The notes: generated by a model from the sequence alone, not told the origin. 64,000 nucleotides of DNA from Hermatobates lingyangjiaoensis (GCA_026182355.1 JAPFBL010000036.1:496001-560000), one strand, 5' to 3'; shown: positions 12,684 through 23,090, counted from the stretch's first letter. Made by a program: numbers and translations.

Positions 12684-12790
12684 TTAACAGTACAAGTTGA
12701 GGCCAGGAGGAGAGCGGGCTTTCAAAAGACAGAGGTCTTCTGAAAGCCCGTTCTCCTGCTGGCCTCAACTTCAGCTGTTAATTCTTTATT
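12676..12790. repeat. Palindrome made from the PLE endonuclease C-terminal end
   Basis: Two arms of about 50 bp, starting ATTAACAGTACAAGTTGAGG on the left and its near-complement on the right, flank a short centre (AAAAGACAGAGGT). Each arm encodes RSP(P/A)GLN at the end of the endonuclease frame, one per strand. The piece therefore arose by inverted duplication of an element end, not as an independent transposon. Confidence 0.6.
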
Positions 12791-12947
12791 TATTTCTCTA
12801 TTTTATTTTTTTTTAATTATTCATTGTTTTTTTTTAATTTGCTTATGCTTTATTTAATATTCTTCTCCTTCTGTTATTTTTATTTGTTGTTATTTGTTTT
12901 GTTTTAGTTATTTTCGAAATATTGTGAGTCTTTTTTTGTGTTTGTTT

Positions 12948-13053
12948 GTTGAATAATTTACCATATTTTGCTGAAGTCATTTTATTGACCAGTTTTTCAA
13001 GGTTTTGAAATAATTTTTTCTTTCCTACATCCAAAAATTATAGAATATTAATT
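12948..13053 (-). pseudogene. Penelope-like element, N-terminal ORF block
   Basis: The minus strand reads LINIL, a stop, F, then LDVGKKKLFQNLEKLVNKMTSAKYGKLFN. The block at 45301-45418 reads LINILQRLDEGKKKVFRNLEKLVKKMTSAKYGQLFNEI, so the two are copies of one coding segment and the stop here replaces Q. I assign it to the N-terminal part of a PLE ORF from its position just after a hammerhead-like terminal repeat. The family itself is not diagnostic from 35 residues. A decayed family-D hammerhead remnant (TCGAAATATTGTGAGTC) follows near 12915. Confidence 0.5.
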
Positions 13054-13054
13054 A

Positions 13055-13100
13055 GGATGTATCCAACTTGTTTCGACTGGAATCTAGTCATTGTCACGGT
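13055..13100 (-). ncRNA. Degenerate hammerhead-like core between PLE pieces
   Basis: The minus strand reads TGACAATGACTAGATTCCAG followed by TCGAAACAAGTTGG. GACT and AGTC form a stem II just before GAAAC. The CTGANGA box is decayed and stem III is not a clean palindrome. It sits between an upstream endonuclease end (13175-13420) and a downstream N-terminal block (12948-13053), all on the minus strand. Confidence 0.35.
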
Positions 13101-13174
13101 AATAGTAAAATTTGTTAAACATATTTAATGGTGGTGTTAAGACACAGTTTGCGGTAATCGTTGTAAGGTTGCTC

Positions 13175-13420
13175 TCAGGCCAGTTGCTCAAGAGCTACTA
13201 GCTGCATTGAGGTGGTAAGTGCATTGGTTGGATGGAGGGTGTTAGCAGTTAATGGTCTCCTGGTATTACCAGAGATGTATAATTTATGCACCCTCTTGCT
13301 GCTACCGGTCTGAATATTTATTGTAGGTTTATTTCGTTTAATTATTATTGCTTCTGCGATGTGTAACTGATTGAAGTTATTGTTTTTTTCTATATATTTT
13401 GGTTCCACTCACGAGTTAGA
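13175..13420 (-). pseudogene. Penelope-like element, endonuclease C-terminus of a second lineage
   Basis: The minus strand reads KNNNFNQLHIAEAIIIKRNKPTINIQ, followed by a tail of some 50 residues. The NNF..L.IAEA..I....P.IN.Q pattern is the C-terminal end of GIY-YIG nuclease domains in a PLE lineage different from the RASEEAL type at 5578-5808. The catalytic N-terminal half is absent. It leads into a hammerhead-like core and then an N-terminal block, in one orientation. Confidence 0.55.
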
Positions 13421-14035
13421 CCCTGGTTATTTGAGCATCACGTTTCTTCTTTTAACATTAAGAGGAAAATTTTATTTCAATATTTTATTTCAATGATGCA
13501 GAATAGTTCACCAACTTTATTTCAGTGGATTCAATCAAAATGTGTAATTTCTAAGTCAATGTAAACAACGTAAATAAATATAAATAAATTCGACAATTAT
13601 AGCAAGTGATCCGTTAGTCTAGGATAAACAATCAGTTTTTATAGCTCTATATCTCTTTGCCGTGATTGAAATTTCATGAATATTGTTTTATAAATTGTTA
13701 ATTTTATGTTCAATTTTTTGACAAAAATTTATGGTTTTTTTAATAAGCTATTTAGCGTCAAAAATCATTTTCTCAAAACAAAAAATGTACTTAACACGCC
13801 TTTAGTGAATCTATAAAAAAAATGATCTCAACTCATCCTCCTCAGAATGTTCTATTTTAAGGTACACTTCCATTTTGATCCGTTAAACGGTATGGCTAGT
13901 ATCGCACTCACAAGCTTTTAAATTGAATTATAAGTCAAAATTTTTACATTTTATTGAAGAAAATATTTCCTGTTGTTTTAAAAATCTGAATATATTTTTC
14001 TTTTTTTTTTCTCTGTAACCTCAAAGATAATATCA

Positions 14036-14165
14036 AAATTTCAAAACTCTAGAATTTTCTGACATCATTGATTTCTGGGTCCTCAAAACATGTAATTCCG
14101 AAAAAATCTCGAGATCGAATTTTTCATAATCACTATAATAATAGTAAAGTCCTTAATTTTTGTAA
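14036..14165 (-). repeat. Unnamed repeat family F, copy 1
   Basis: On the minus strand this reads GTGATTATGAAAAATTCGATCTCGAGATTTT, then CGGAATTACATGTTTTGAGG, closely matching the plus strand at 48526-48580. Other copies are near 41.7, 43.26, 44.44, 54.1, 61.5 and 62.0 kb. No terminal repeats or coding capacity are visible. Confidence 0.55.
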
Positions 14166-14233
14166 AAATTCCTATCATTGATATAGATGTACAGGTTGAT
14201 GCATGAAAAAAAATTTCCGACAGAATTAATTCT

Positions 14234-14734
14234 AGATTCAGTTGGTTGGCTAAACTGAAGTCACCTAAACTAACCCAGTCCAAATGGTTAGTTAGTGTTT
14301 TGGGATCATTGACTCGTAAAATTTCAGGCAGTCATATTAGAAACAATACAGATTTAATCAGTAAATTAAAAAGCGTCAATATGAAGGAAGAATATATATT
14401 GACTAGTATTGGTGTAAAGTTTCTGTTTACTAACGTATCTGTTACTGATCTCATGAGTTTACTGCATGGAGGAATTAGTTAATTATTCCCTCTCCCTATC
14501 TAGTTCCACAATAATCGAGTTAATGAAGTTATTTGTAGTTGACTGTCAGTTTCAATTTAAAATTAACTTTCATGAACAAAAATTTGGTTTTTCAATACGT
14601 AATTGCATCCTTCCTCTTGAGTAATTTATATATGAATTTTTTTTAATCTATAATGTTAACTTCAATTTTACATAATCAAGTTGAATTCTTAAGACATCTT
14701 GACGATATAGTCTACATCTTTCCAGAATATATGA
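14234..14734 (+). pseudogene. Penelope-like element, reverse transcriptase core
   Basis: A decayed but clearly readable RT. The first block (about 14246-14482) gives SKWLVSVLGSLTRKISGSHI, then NNTDLISKLKSVN and ILTSIGVKFLFTNVSVTDL, equivalent to the KISGSHIKN region and the (F/V)D.VSLFTN motif of PLE reverse transcriptases. Here the first catalytic aspartate appears as G (SIGVKFLFTN). A shifted frame continues at about 14500-14600 with ELMKLFVVDCQFQFKINFHE and QKFGFSI, then 14686-14725 gives FLRHLDDIVYIF, the catalytic YVDD box as HLDD. At least two frameshifts and the lost Asp make it inactive. A hammerhead-like unit follows at 14742. Confidence 0.82.
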
Positions 14735-14741
14735 AGGAATA

Positions 14742-14780
14742 GCCTTGAAAATGCCAAACAATTTTTGGCGAAACGTCGGC
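14742..14780 (+). ncRNA. Hammerhead-like motif, family E copy 1
   Basis: GCC, the decayed box TTGAAAA, T, stem II GCCAAA with TTTGGC, GAA, the palindrome ACGT, C, then GGC pairing with the initial GCC. The two end bases of the stem are symmetrical. It begins 8 bp after the readable end of the RT block, same strand. The fold-back at 62271-62547 is another copy of the same family. Confidence 0.5.
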
Positions 14781-15028
14781 ATATAAACAGGAGTGTAATT
14801 TCTTTAGACAAAAATCCTCAAGAAACCAATCTTTCAACTTTATATATATAAATGAAAAAGACGACAAATAAAAGAAACGAGAACACTTACTAGATCAATA
14901 TTCTGAACCGAAAAGATGAAAATCTGGGACTAATAGCAGCAGTCTAAAATTAGATCACTGATGATTTTTTGATTGAATGATTGTAATTCCATGAAAATAA
15001 ATATTTTTATTACTTTTGCAGACAGCGG

Positions 15029-15042
15029 GCGGGGGGGGGGGG
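15029..15042 (+). repeat. G homopolymer
   Basis: A run of about 13 G beside a TA-rich cluster; the complementary C-run counterpart is at 55822-55837. It may be prone to G-quadruplex formation or to assembly error. Confidence 0.8.
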
Positions 15043-15120
15043 GCGCAAGTTTTTCGACCTCCCCGGGTGGCAAAAATGGTTGCTACGCAACTGATATATA
15101 TATATATAAATAATTTAATC

Positions 15121-15215
15121 AATGATCAAACCACAAATGAAGTGGGAAAAAAAGACTAAGATCTTTCAACCTAACAAGCGGTCTTCGTTTATGTCAAGTG
15201 CATGTGAAATCTTGT
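15121..15215 (-). mobile_element. Family A repeat copy 3, single arm
   Basis: Starts AATGATCAAACCACAAATG and runs through AAGACTAAGATCTTTCAAC to GCGGTCTTCG, the reverse complement of the hammerhead-like unit, then jumps to the tail TGTGAAATCTTGTATATA. The partner arm and the centre are missing. It is bordered by TA tracts on both sides. Confidence 0.6.
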
Positions 15216-15255
15216 ATATATAAATTGTAGTCCTGTTGAAACTTTTAATTATCTA

Positions 15256-15276
15256 TATATATATATATATATATAA
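15256..15276. repeat. TA microsatellite
   Basis: One of a series of TA runs in 15.08-16.35 kb (others at 15088-15108, 15413-15435, 15649-15676, 15918-15934, 16128-16152, 16262-16345), each next to a PLE-derived or fold-back piece. Confidence 0.9.
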
Positions 15277-15436
15277 CTTCTGTATTTAAAAGTACATATA
15301 CATACCGATAACAGAATATATATCCTGAACCGAAGTTCAGGAAGTCGAGGAAGAGAGTAGCAGGGAAGAAGAAGAGGTACGAGGGTTCAAGAGTGGTGGT
15401 GGAAGGCGACTCATATATATATATATATATATATAC

Positions 15437-15648
15437 AATTAAAAGAAACGGTCCAACGGACTTTTTTAAATGAAATAAATTCAAAACGAAGGAAACACAC
15501 AGAAAGACACAGACATAACTCACATCGATATTTTGACCATCATCGTTAGCAGGAGGTGTGAAGAGCGAAAAGTCCCACAGGAAGGCAGGGCGGTGACTGA
15601 GTAAGTGTGTTTGTTCCTTAGTTCTGTGTTTGTAATTCATCGTGAAAC
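15437..15648 (-). mobile_element. Family D repeat, single arm, hammerhead-like
   Basis: From right to left (minus strand) it holds the core at 15520-15561: TCACA, box region TAACGATGA, short stem II, CAAAATATC, ATGTGA. TCACA and TGTGA pair. The GAA of the core has decayed to CAA. The arm ends, as in other family-D copies, with GGACCGTTTC next to a TA tract. A long minus-strand frame over this region is composite and not a gene. Confidence 0.5.
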
Positions 15649-15697
15649 ATATATATATATATATATATATATATACAAATTCACACAAGGGGTTCTT

Positions 15698-15919
15698 AAA
15701 AAGATTTCACACAAACACGTGAAATAACAATCAATGATCAAACCACAATAAGAAATGGGAAAACAAGACTAAAATCTTTCAACCGTAACAAGCGGTCTTC
15801 GTCAGAGTCAAAAACCCAACTGGGTTTTTTCAGTTGGGTTTTTGACTCTGACGAAGACCGCTTGTTACGGTTGAAAGATCTTAGTCTTGTTTTCCCATTT
15901 CTTATTGTTGTTTGATCAT
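15698..15919. mobile_element. Fold-back repeat, family A copy 4, intact hammerhead-like core
   Basis: Long hairpin with arms of about 90 bp, starting AATGATCAAACCACAATAAG and closing with its near-complement before a TA tract. The centre is CAACTGGGTTTTTTCAGTTG. On the plus strand 15835-15897 reads TGGG, T-rich loop, GACT, CTGACGA, a stem II with GACCG and CGGTT, GAA, AGATCT, T, AGTC, loop, CCCA. Both stem I segments are fully paired. The one-sided tail AAAAAGATTTCACACAAACACG lies at the left end here (15698-15732). Confidence 0.8.
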
Positions 15920-15972
15920 ATATATATATATATTAGTATAAATAAGGAACAGACCTTCTTTTATACAAATTG

Positions 15973-16128
15973 TGTTGAACTTTATTACCTTAATCAAACA
16001 TACCTTTCTTTTGAGCAGTTTTTCATATTTTCTTGATAATTTCAAGATGATTTAAAATTATCAAGAAAATATGAAAAACTGCTCAAAAGAAAGGTATGTT
16101 TGATCAAGGCAATTCAGTTCAACACAAA
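15973..16128. repeat. Long hairpin without a hammerhead core
   Basis: Arms of about 70 bp, from GTGTTGAAC on the left to GTTCAACAC on the right, contain ATCAAACATACCTTTCTTTT and its complement. The centre is about TTTCAAGATGATTTAAA. No CTGANGA or GAA-palindrome unit is visible, which sets it apart from the PLE-type fold-backs. TA tracts flank both sides. Confidence 0.65.
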
Positions 16129-16154
16129 TATATATATATATATATATATATAGT

Positions 16155-16265
16155 TAACACATGAAAGAGAAAAAACAAATAAAGACACACACAAAAGACT
16201 CACAACGATATTTTGACAGTCGTCGTCATCGGGTAGAAGTAGTCCCTTTGAGTAGCTGAAGCTAT
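16155..16265 (-). mobile_element. Family D repeat, single arm, hammerhead-like
   Basis: The minus strand reads GACTACTTCTACC, box CGATGA, stem II CGACGACTGTC, AAAATATC, GTTGTGAG. Compare the cleaner copy at 36935-37121. GAA has decayed to AAA. It lies between TA tracts. Confidence 0.5.
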
Positions 16266-16349
16266 ATATATATATATATTATATATATTATATATATATA
16301 TTATATATTATATATATAATATATAAATATATATAATATATATAAACAA

Positions 16350-18280
16350 ACTTTATAGTTCTGATAAACTTTAGTTATGTAGATATATTTATAAGATAAA
16401 AAAAGGTACAATTAAATTGGTTTGTTATGCAAAAGGTAACCTTAGCATAAAATATGAGCTTAATTAACAGATAATAATGTGTTATTTAAAAAGGCTAATG
16501 CGTGGCATATGACATCAGACATGGGATGAGTGGTGTTATCATGTAGGCGTTTTGCTTCACTTCAATACTCGCTATTTGATCAAACATTCGTATAAATACA
16601 TTTTATACGTCACTAACTGCTGTTAGAATGTTAAATACACTGACATTCAGAACGAATTGAAGATTTATATCAAATCATAATAATGATCACATTTGATTTA
16701 TATTTATAGCACCATTCGCTCCTCCAATAATGTATGATACCTCAGTATTGTATTTCTACGAATGTTAATCCATTCATTATTGAAACCAGTAGAAAATAAC
16801 CTTTCAGTCGATTACTGTATCACATAAATTATATAGTATTACATACCATAATACTAACCTATAATAACGGTTAACACGTTGATAACATAAATAACCTACG
16901 TTGAATGTTACAATACTCAAATATTTACATTATAAATTTTTCCAGCATTCAACCCGCAACAGACGGTGTTTAATAAATAAGGCTTCTCAACATTTTCAAA
17001 GGACATAACATATTTCAGCTCTTCCTTTTATATATTCTATTAATAAACTACTAGCTTCTGTTTCCTCTCTAACAAAACTGTTTTAATAGTTCTCTTGAGG
17101 TTTCAATAAAGAATTCTATCGTCATTCTGTTGTGTTTACTGCTTGAGTTAAGCGTTTTCTTCGACAATAACTTTCTTCCAGTCTAATATCTTTCGTTCAT
17201 TTTTTGTTTTAAACATTTTCTTTCTTTTTATATGCTGCATTTGTTTTCAGTCTGATGAAGGGTTGTTCATTTCGATATCATTACTTTTTACTAATTCAAT
17301 ATTCTGTTTTATCTTCTCCCAACAAAACTGCGAGGAAATTGTTCTTTGTCAATATTTTAAATCAAACTTTAACTCTTTTTTTACTAACATCCCTATAATT
17401 TTTTCTCCTTTTTATAATTATAAATATTCCTTAACTTCTCTTTATCACTTCGTCTACATATTCATTATGTTAAAAATTAAGTATTAACTTACCCATAGAA
17501 ATTTTTCTAGAAATTCCTCCTTTTTGGCTGATATCATACATTACGTATTAATGTATTCATAATAATTTTTCCAGAATATTTTTTCTATCGTAGCATCCAG
17601 TGTAGAGTCTTATGTTCTTCATTCCAGCCTTTCTGCAATTATATTATATTTTGTGTTATTTAGATATTAATGAAGGTTTAACAGATTTTAAACTTTTCTG
17701 TATTACGTTGTATTCAACAAGTTTATTGTTCTCTTTATTTTTTTTTTTCAGTACTGTTAGCTGTACCTCTCAAGTTTTTCATATGTTTCTGACTAAAAAC
17801 TATTCACTTTATTGTGTTTTGAAGCACATCCCATTTTCTTATGCATATTTTTCTGCGTTTTTTTTCCATTTTCATTCTATTTTGCAGTCGATCTCAATTT
17901 TTCTGTCCATCTTTGGTAATATTACCTTCTTTTTCTATTTTAATATTAGAATGCAATTTTAATATAGTATATTAAATGTCTGTTGTATTTATCCTAAATA
18001 CATAAATGACGGAGACAAAAATAATAATAAAGACATTAAATATGAATATAATAACAACATGAAACATTGATATGGGCAATGTAAAGAGTAACCATAATAT
18101 GAAATAAAATCCTATGGATGACACAATGCTACCAACGAGGTCGAAAGCTTGTGTTAAAAAGTATGAATAAAAATTTAGTATTATTTGACTATTTTTTTGT
18201 CTGAAAATGTCGCTGAAATACAGCTATTTGATAGCCCCTGCACATAGAAGTGTAATTAGGAAAAAAGAGCACTACATAAA
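16350..18280. other. AT-rich gene-free stretch
   Basis: No element or gene recognised. T-rich frames at 17263-17487 and 17612-17962 are low-complexity, rich in F, S and I, and have no domain signature. Confidence 0.45.
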
Positions 18281-18289
18281 AAAATCGTG

Positions 18290-18357
18290 AATGCAGAATC
18301 GCTCTGCTTTTCAACAATCGTATGCTTGGCTGAAGATCTGCTGCCAACTTGTACAAT
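18290..18357 (+). pseudogene. PLE N-terminal block, copy 1
   Basis: Reads ESLCFSTIVCLAEDLLPTCT, comparable to YFNSICLQEDLLPTYT at 20586 onward. The (F)..(I)C...EDLLPTYT pattern is characteristic of the N-terminal region of PLE ORFs. It stops abruptly at a TA-rich tract beginning at 18358. Confidence 0.5.
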
Positions 18358-18399
18358 ATATTATATATATATAATATATAACTAAAACTTGAGCTGTAG

Positions 18400-19660
18400 A
18401 CCTGTCTAGTTTTTTGAACACAGTTTTTTTTACAAAAAAATCTTACTTGCTCATATCAAAAGGTCTGGTAACACTATTTTCAAATTCGGATTACTTTCAT
18501 AAAATGAACATTTCACATCTTTAGTCTTTCTTAATAATTAGACATTCAAAGCTTGCTTTGTATACTACTTAAATAGTTTACTTCTACGTTTTCTTTTGTT
18601 ATAATTTCTATTTTAAATTACTTATCTTTGTAAAATAATATTATAAATTTAAAACACATTTTCTCATGATGCTTACATCATGTAATGATTTTTTTTTCTG
18701 ACTTCTTTAAAATGAAAAAAACTTTTAATGTTTAAGAAATGTTTTGATAAAAAATATTTTTTTTTAGCGTTATAAAGAATGAAATGATAGAGTGTATTCT
18801 AAGTAAGGCAGACTAGATAGAAGCAGCAGTGAGAGACCCTAGGCCTCATGTTTACGGGGTACTAATTCATCCGTACTGCAGAATCAGGCTCTTCTGGAGC
18901 ATGGCCAAACTTGAACTTAAGTAGATTATAAAAAGAGGCCTCCACCAAACAAGCCTTATGAATACATGGTGAGTCCACACAGACCTCTGTTTACTAAAAA
19001 AATCTCTAGCCCTCTCCAGTTCATCAGCACTTGTCAAACCGTATTCCAAGACAGCACTCAATGCTTCTTACCAGTAACACTATACATATCTCTCATCAAT
19101 AAAAAATATTAGAATTTAGAAAAGTTGATCATGAACATTACCATAAGCTTTATATTTAATATATTTCAGTTTGTCAATATATCAATATTTATTACACTGT
19201 ACTAAGTATCTAAAAGCTTGATTATCAGATTATAAGGAAATTTAATTTTATTCAATTTGAGAAATTCATCTTTGGAAAACAAAATTCAATTAATGAATAC
19301 TAATTTTTACCTTATACTTTATTAATATTATTATTAATAGTAGTAGTAGTAGTACTTTTAATAATACAGTATGTTTCAGATACCTTAATATTTTTATGGT
19401 AATAACATTATTATTTGTTTGACATTATAACATTATGGTTTGTGTATCATTATTTAATATCATTAGCCATATATTGATATTTCTTACAAATAACTTTAAT
19501 CACCCTTTGTCTCTAAGAAATGTTATATACAATTATAAAAAGATTACATTTGTTTGCAAGTATCTAGTGATATGAGAATAATAACAATCAATTTAAATTT
19601 TCTTTAATTTTATTTTTCTATTTAATGTGTTTTTTTCATAAACTAATGTAATGAAATTTT
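18400..19660. other. AT-rich stretch with one unassigned minus-strand frame
   Basis: The 64-codon minus-strand frame at 18867-19061 (…TSADELERARDFFSKQRSVW…) looks less random than its neighbours and lies in slightly GC-richer DNA, but I do not recognise its family and no flanking exons are evident. The rest shows only ATT/AGT microsatellite-like runs around 19320-19370. Confidence 0.3.
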
Positions 19661-19920
19661 GATTAAAGATATTAAATAATGCTTAACAAAGATAATTCTC
19701 TTTTATTTTCCTTTACTCTCTTTATAAAATATAAAGAGAAGAACTATTACACTTGGGGCAAAATTTCGTTTGCAAGTTACAAGGAAATATACATTTTGAA
19801 GTCATCTAAGTTCAGTAAAATAGGTTTGCAAATATGGTTTGACTATATTACCAAATATACAAAATTACCAAATATATATATATTCACTGATAAAACGAAA
19901 TACGATCCAAACTGGACACA

Positions 19921-20102
19921 ATACGAGTTCGAGATTAACAAAGAGCAACTCACAAAGTAGGGAAACACACTTACAGACTCAAATTATCGGGTAATCCGTC
20001 TCCCATTCTCTTTTCTCCTGAAGACGGATTACCCGAAAATTTGAGTCTGTAAGTGTGTTTCCCTACATTGTGTGTTGCTCTTTGTTAATCTCGAACTCGT
20101 AT
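19921..20102. mobile_element. Fold-back repeat, family C copy 1, hammerhead-like
   Basis: Near-perfect arms, starting ATACGAGTTCGAGATTAAC on the left and mirrored on the right, close with a TA tract. The plus strand at 20015-20045 reads CTC, CTGAAGA, C, GG with CC, GAA, the palindrome AATT, T, GAG. CTC and GAG pair. The 93-codon frame at 19679-19960 runs into this arm by chance. Upstream TACGATCCAAACTGGACA is shared with family C copy 2 (TACGATCCGAAACGGACA). Confidence 0.65.
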
Positions 20103-20112
20103 ATATATATAC

Positions 20113-20550
20113 ATTAATAAAAGTATCGAAAGCGGAATAGAAACAAAACTAAAACTTATTGGGTCTCGGTCAGTTTTTTAGGTTCAAATTAAATTCTAAA
20201 TGCCAACGTTTCGGTTTTTATTTAAAACCTTTTTCATAGGCAGAAGTATAAATTTTGAAACAGAAAAACTAAGTATTATATTACAAATTATTTTACAAAG
20301 AAAAATAGTCTGTGAATTTCAACAACTGTTTAGTTTGAATGAACAACAATAGTGACACTGTAGTATACGTGACATTCCAACTAGAGTAGTAGTTAGTTTT
20401 TCTGTTTCAAAATGTATACTTCTGTCTATGAAAAAGTTTGAAATGAAAACCGAAATGTTGGTATTGAGAGTTTAATTTGAACCTGAAGAAATGAACGAGT
20501 CCCGATAAACTTTAGTTTTGTTTTTATTCTACGGTCGAACATTTATTAAT
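20113..20550. mobile_element. Large fold-back repeat, family H, hammerhead-like
   Basis: A 438-bp hairpin with arms of about 190 bp, starting ATTAATAAAAGTATCGAAAG. The left arm holds, on the minus strand (20201-20242), TGCC, TATGAAAA, stem II GGTTTT with AAAACC, GAA, the palindrome ACGT, T, GGCA. TGCC pairs with GGCA. The CTGANGA box is decayed in both arms. TA tracts flank both ends. A terminal scrap of the same family lies at 36683-36716. Confidence 0.6.
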
Positions 20551-20579
20551 ATATATATATATATTATATATTTCAGCAT

Positions 20580-20697
20580 CACCGAATGATAGTGAGAAAA
20601 ATCGAGGCCATCAGCAAAAAGGTCGTCAATGCAGAAGCTGCTGCATACTTTAATTCCATTTGTCTTCAAGAAGATTTGCTGCCCACTTATACTAAAT
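20580..20697 (+). pseudogene. PLE N-terminal block, copy 2, with possible splice acceptor
   Basis: Reads MIVRKIEAISKKVVNAEAAAYFNSI then CLQEDLLPTYTKLY and passes into a TA tract. The FNSIC..EDLLPTYT segment recurs in four places in the window. Just upstream, TATATATTTCAG at 20567-20578 resembles a splice acceptor; introns are known in PLEs. The upstream codons and the downstream ORF are missing. Confidence 0.6.
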
Positions 20698-20729
<32 letters not shown>

Positions 20730-20770
20730 TTATATATATATATATTGTGTGTGTGTGTGTGGTGTGTGTG
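20698..20770. repeat. TA then GT compound microsatellite
   Basis: The TA run directly continues the PLE N-terminal block, then changes into a GT run. Frames of YIYIY/CVCVC type over it are artefacts. Confidence 0.9.
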
Positions 20771-20917
20771 TCTAAGAGAAAGAGCCTGAGAGATTTAAAG
20801 AGAGTAGAGGAAATATTTTTGTAGTGAATAACTCAGAAACTAAAAATATAATTTCCGTATTTAAGTTACTTGTTACATCTGTTATAAAACAGAAAGCTCG
20901 GCACTGTTTTATTACCG

Positions 20918-20995
<78 letters not shown>

Positions 20996-21017
20996 GGTGG
21001 GGGTGTGTGTGTGTGTT
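20918..21017. repeat. TA-GT compound microsatellite
   Basis: TA run (20918-20942) followed by a GT run with a GGGT-type interruption. No element joins it visibly. Confidence 0.95.
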
Positions 21018-21059
21018 ATTTGTATGTGTGAGTGCGTATGTGTAGTGTGTTAATAAAGA

Positions 21060-21830
21060 TTTGATTATTTGCTCGTACTTTTTATGAAATGTTGAGTATT
21101 CTTCCCTATAAATCACTGATGTATCATTGAAGTTATATTAAGTTTTTGTAATTATAATTTTTTTAAATATAGTTTAGTAAATAGGTTTTTTGACTTTTTG
21201 GTTCTGCTGTGACATTAAAACATGTTCAATTAAAAATATTTTTTCAGTTCCAGATGCCATAAGAATTGAGTCTTTTTCTTTGCTTCTGATCGCATATTGA
21301 ATGAATTGTCTTTAACTATAAGAAGAAAAAACCTTGAGGTATCAGCTATTCGTTAAAGATCCTAACAATAATCATTTAACAATAATCAGAAAGTTGGTAG
21401 GTTTAGAAATGTAAAAAGCTGGAGGTTGAATCAATCGTCTGCTATCCTCACGTGTAGTTATCAGTTAACTGCTGCTTCATATATAGTCCGTCTGTATGCC
21501 AAAAGAGACTCTCCAACGCTTTACCTACCTTGCAACATTTTTTTCCCATTTCAGAAGGGTTACATTTTTCTTTTGCACAAAGTGATGATTCTTCTTTAAA
21601 AACAATTCCTTCTATTAGTATCAACAACTAGCATGAATAGATATACCTGGGTTCTCCAAGTTGAATGCAAGTAAATGTCCAATAAACATTTTTAAATATA
21701 TTATTTTCATTATAATAATTTGTTAAAACTAATCACCAGCTTTACAGTACAATTAAATTTATGAAAATAACTATCCCTTTCAATATACTTCCCCTGATTC
21801 CATTATTGATATCGGATAACTGATAATGTC

Positions 21831-21867
<37 letters not shown>

Positions 21868-22550
21868 TCTCTCTCACACTCTATCTCACTCTCTCTTTCT
21901 ATCCCCTTCCGTATCGATCTGTCTTTTTTTCTGTTTATAACGTAGTTCTTTTTTACAATATATGGAAATACAGTTATTAATATTTATTTATGAAGCACTT
22001 AAAAATATTTCATCAAAGAGAACAAACATTCTATATCAACAGTACTATTATTATCATAAACAGAAAAATATATAACAACATAAGTACATTTAACAAAATG
22101 ATTTGTGACATTATATATTATTAAATTTATACTTACCAAATAGAAGGAGATATATTTTTAAAAGTTTTTAGAATATATCATTCACTGCTAACATCAAATA
22201 ATTATTCAGATTTCCTAAACGTGGAGAGTTATTTTGATAGAACATGGATTATTAACAATATATGTTCACTTTGCCACTACAATAGTATTATTATTGCTGA
22301 GAAAAAACCAACAGTATCGTATACATTGGTTGTATGGTATGCAAAAAAGTGTTTCTAGATATTAATGTATCCATAACAATCTGTCCTACCTCCAGAATGA
22401 AAAATAAATAAACGATCCCCACTTAGATAATTTTATTAAGGATAATTAATTTACAGACTATTAAAATTGGTACAAAGGAAAGTCAACTTGTAAGATAAAT
22501 TAAACCTCAATAGTTTCCATATCTTTAGATACAATTCTCTCCATAGAATA
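21060..22550. other. AT-rich stretch with CT microsatellite
   Basis: The only notable content is a CT-rich run at 21833-21902. No genes recognised. Confidence 0.5.
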
Positions 22551-22574
22551 CTTTACAGGTGGTGATAATGTGAT

Positions 22575-23090
22575 CACAAACAATTACCTGGATTCAGACT
22601 TCCCTATTTCAAAAAAAGAGTTGAAATTGGATTTAATGAGTAGTAGAATTGAGTTGACTGTCATATGGATACCTAGGGACAAGAGAATTTAGGGAAAGGA
22701 GGCAGTGAGCTGTTTAGGAAAAATTAGAAACAAAAAACATCTGGTAGTCTCAAGCCCTTTTACTTTTTACAACTTCTCGATTTGTCCTACGTGCAATGAT
22801 AAATGAAAAAAGAAGGTGCAGTTAAATGATAGCTAAAACAAAAAAAATTTATTTAGATCTCACCCAAGTAAGTTATTTTTGAATGAAAACACTTGAAAAA
22901 ATGTTTATATTCAAAGGATGAATCCGAAAATGTTAGCAGAATATCTATTCGCAATTTCTATGCTTAACTACTGTTTGTGTCAGCTGTAATCAGCATTATC
23001 CAACAAATCTAAACTTTCTAGCTAGAAGAGGTAGAAACCTCTTTATACACATTTCGTCTGAATGTGAGGCACTTGCCTTAAAGTGTGTAT
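22575..23090 (+). pseudogene. LINE relic: RNase H domain end and cysteine/histidine C-terminus
   Basis: One frame at about 22600-22740 reads ISKKELKLDLMSSRIELTVIWIPRDKRI, a stop, then GKEAVSCLGK. This mirrors the end of LINE RNase H domains, where a V.(L/I)VW(V/I)PGH.GI.GNE..D.LA motif holds catalytic His and Asp. Here PGHSG is PRDKR and GNE is GKE, so the active site is gone. About 300 bp on (about 23028-23082), EEVETSLYT and, one frame over, SSECEALA match the C..C..E.ETS.H....C.AL C-terminus of the same LINE class. Stops and frameshifts make it a pseudogene. Confidence 0.6.

Noticed and set aside
15245..15688. 147-codon minus-strand ORF, the longest in the window
   Set aside because: It strings together three TA microsatellites (YIYIYI) and a family-D repeat arm; no domain and no codon signal.
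17612..17962. 116-codon F/S/Y-rich ORF resembling a membrane protein
   Set aside because: T-rich DNA gives such hydrophobic frames by chance; no charge pattern, homologous motif or splice context.
18867..19061. 64-codon minus-strand ORF with helical, charged start
   Set aside because: Looks more protein-like than most but no family or context could be named, so it is not called as a gene.
19679..19960. 93-codon ORF upstream of a fold-back
   Set aside because: Ends inside the family-C arm, is rich in K, Y, I and F as expected for AT-rich random sequence, and has no recognised domain.
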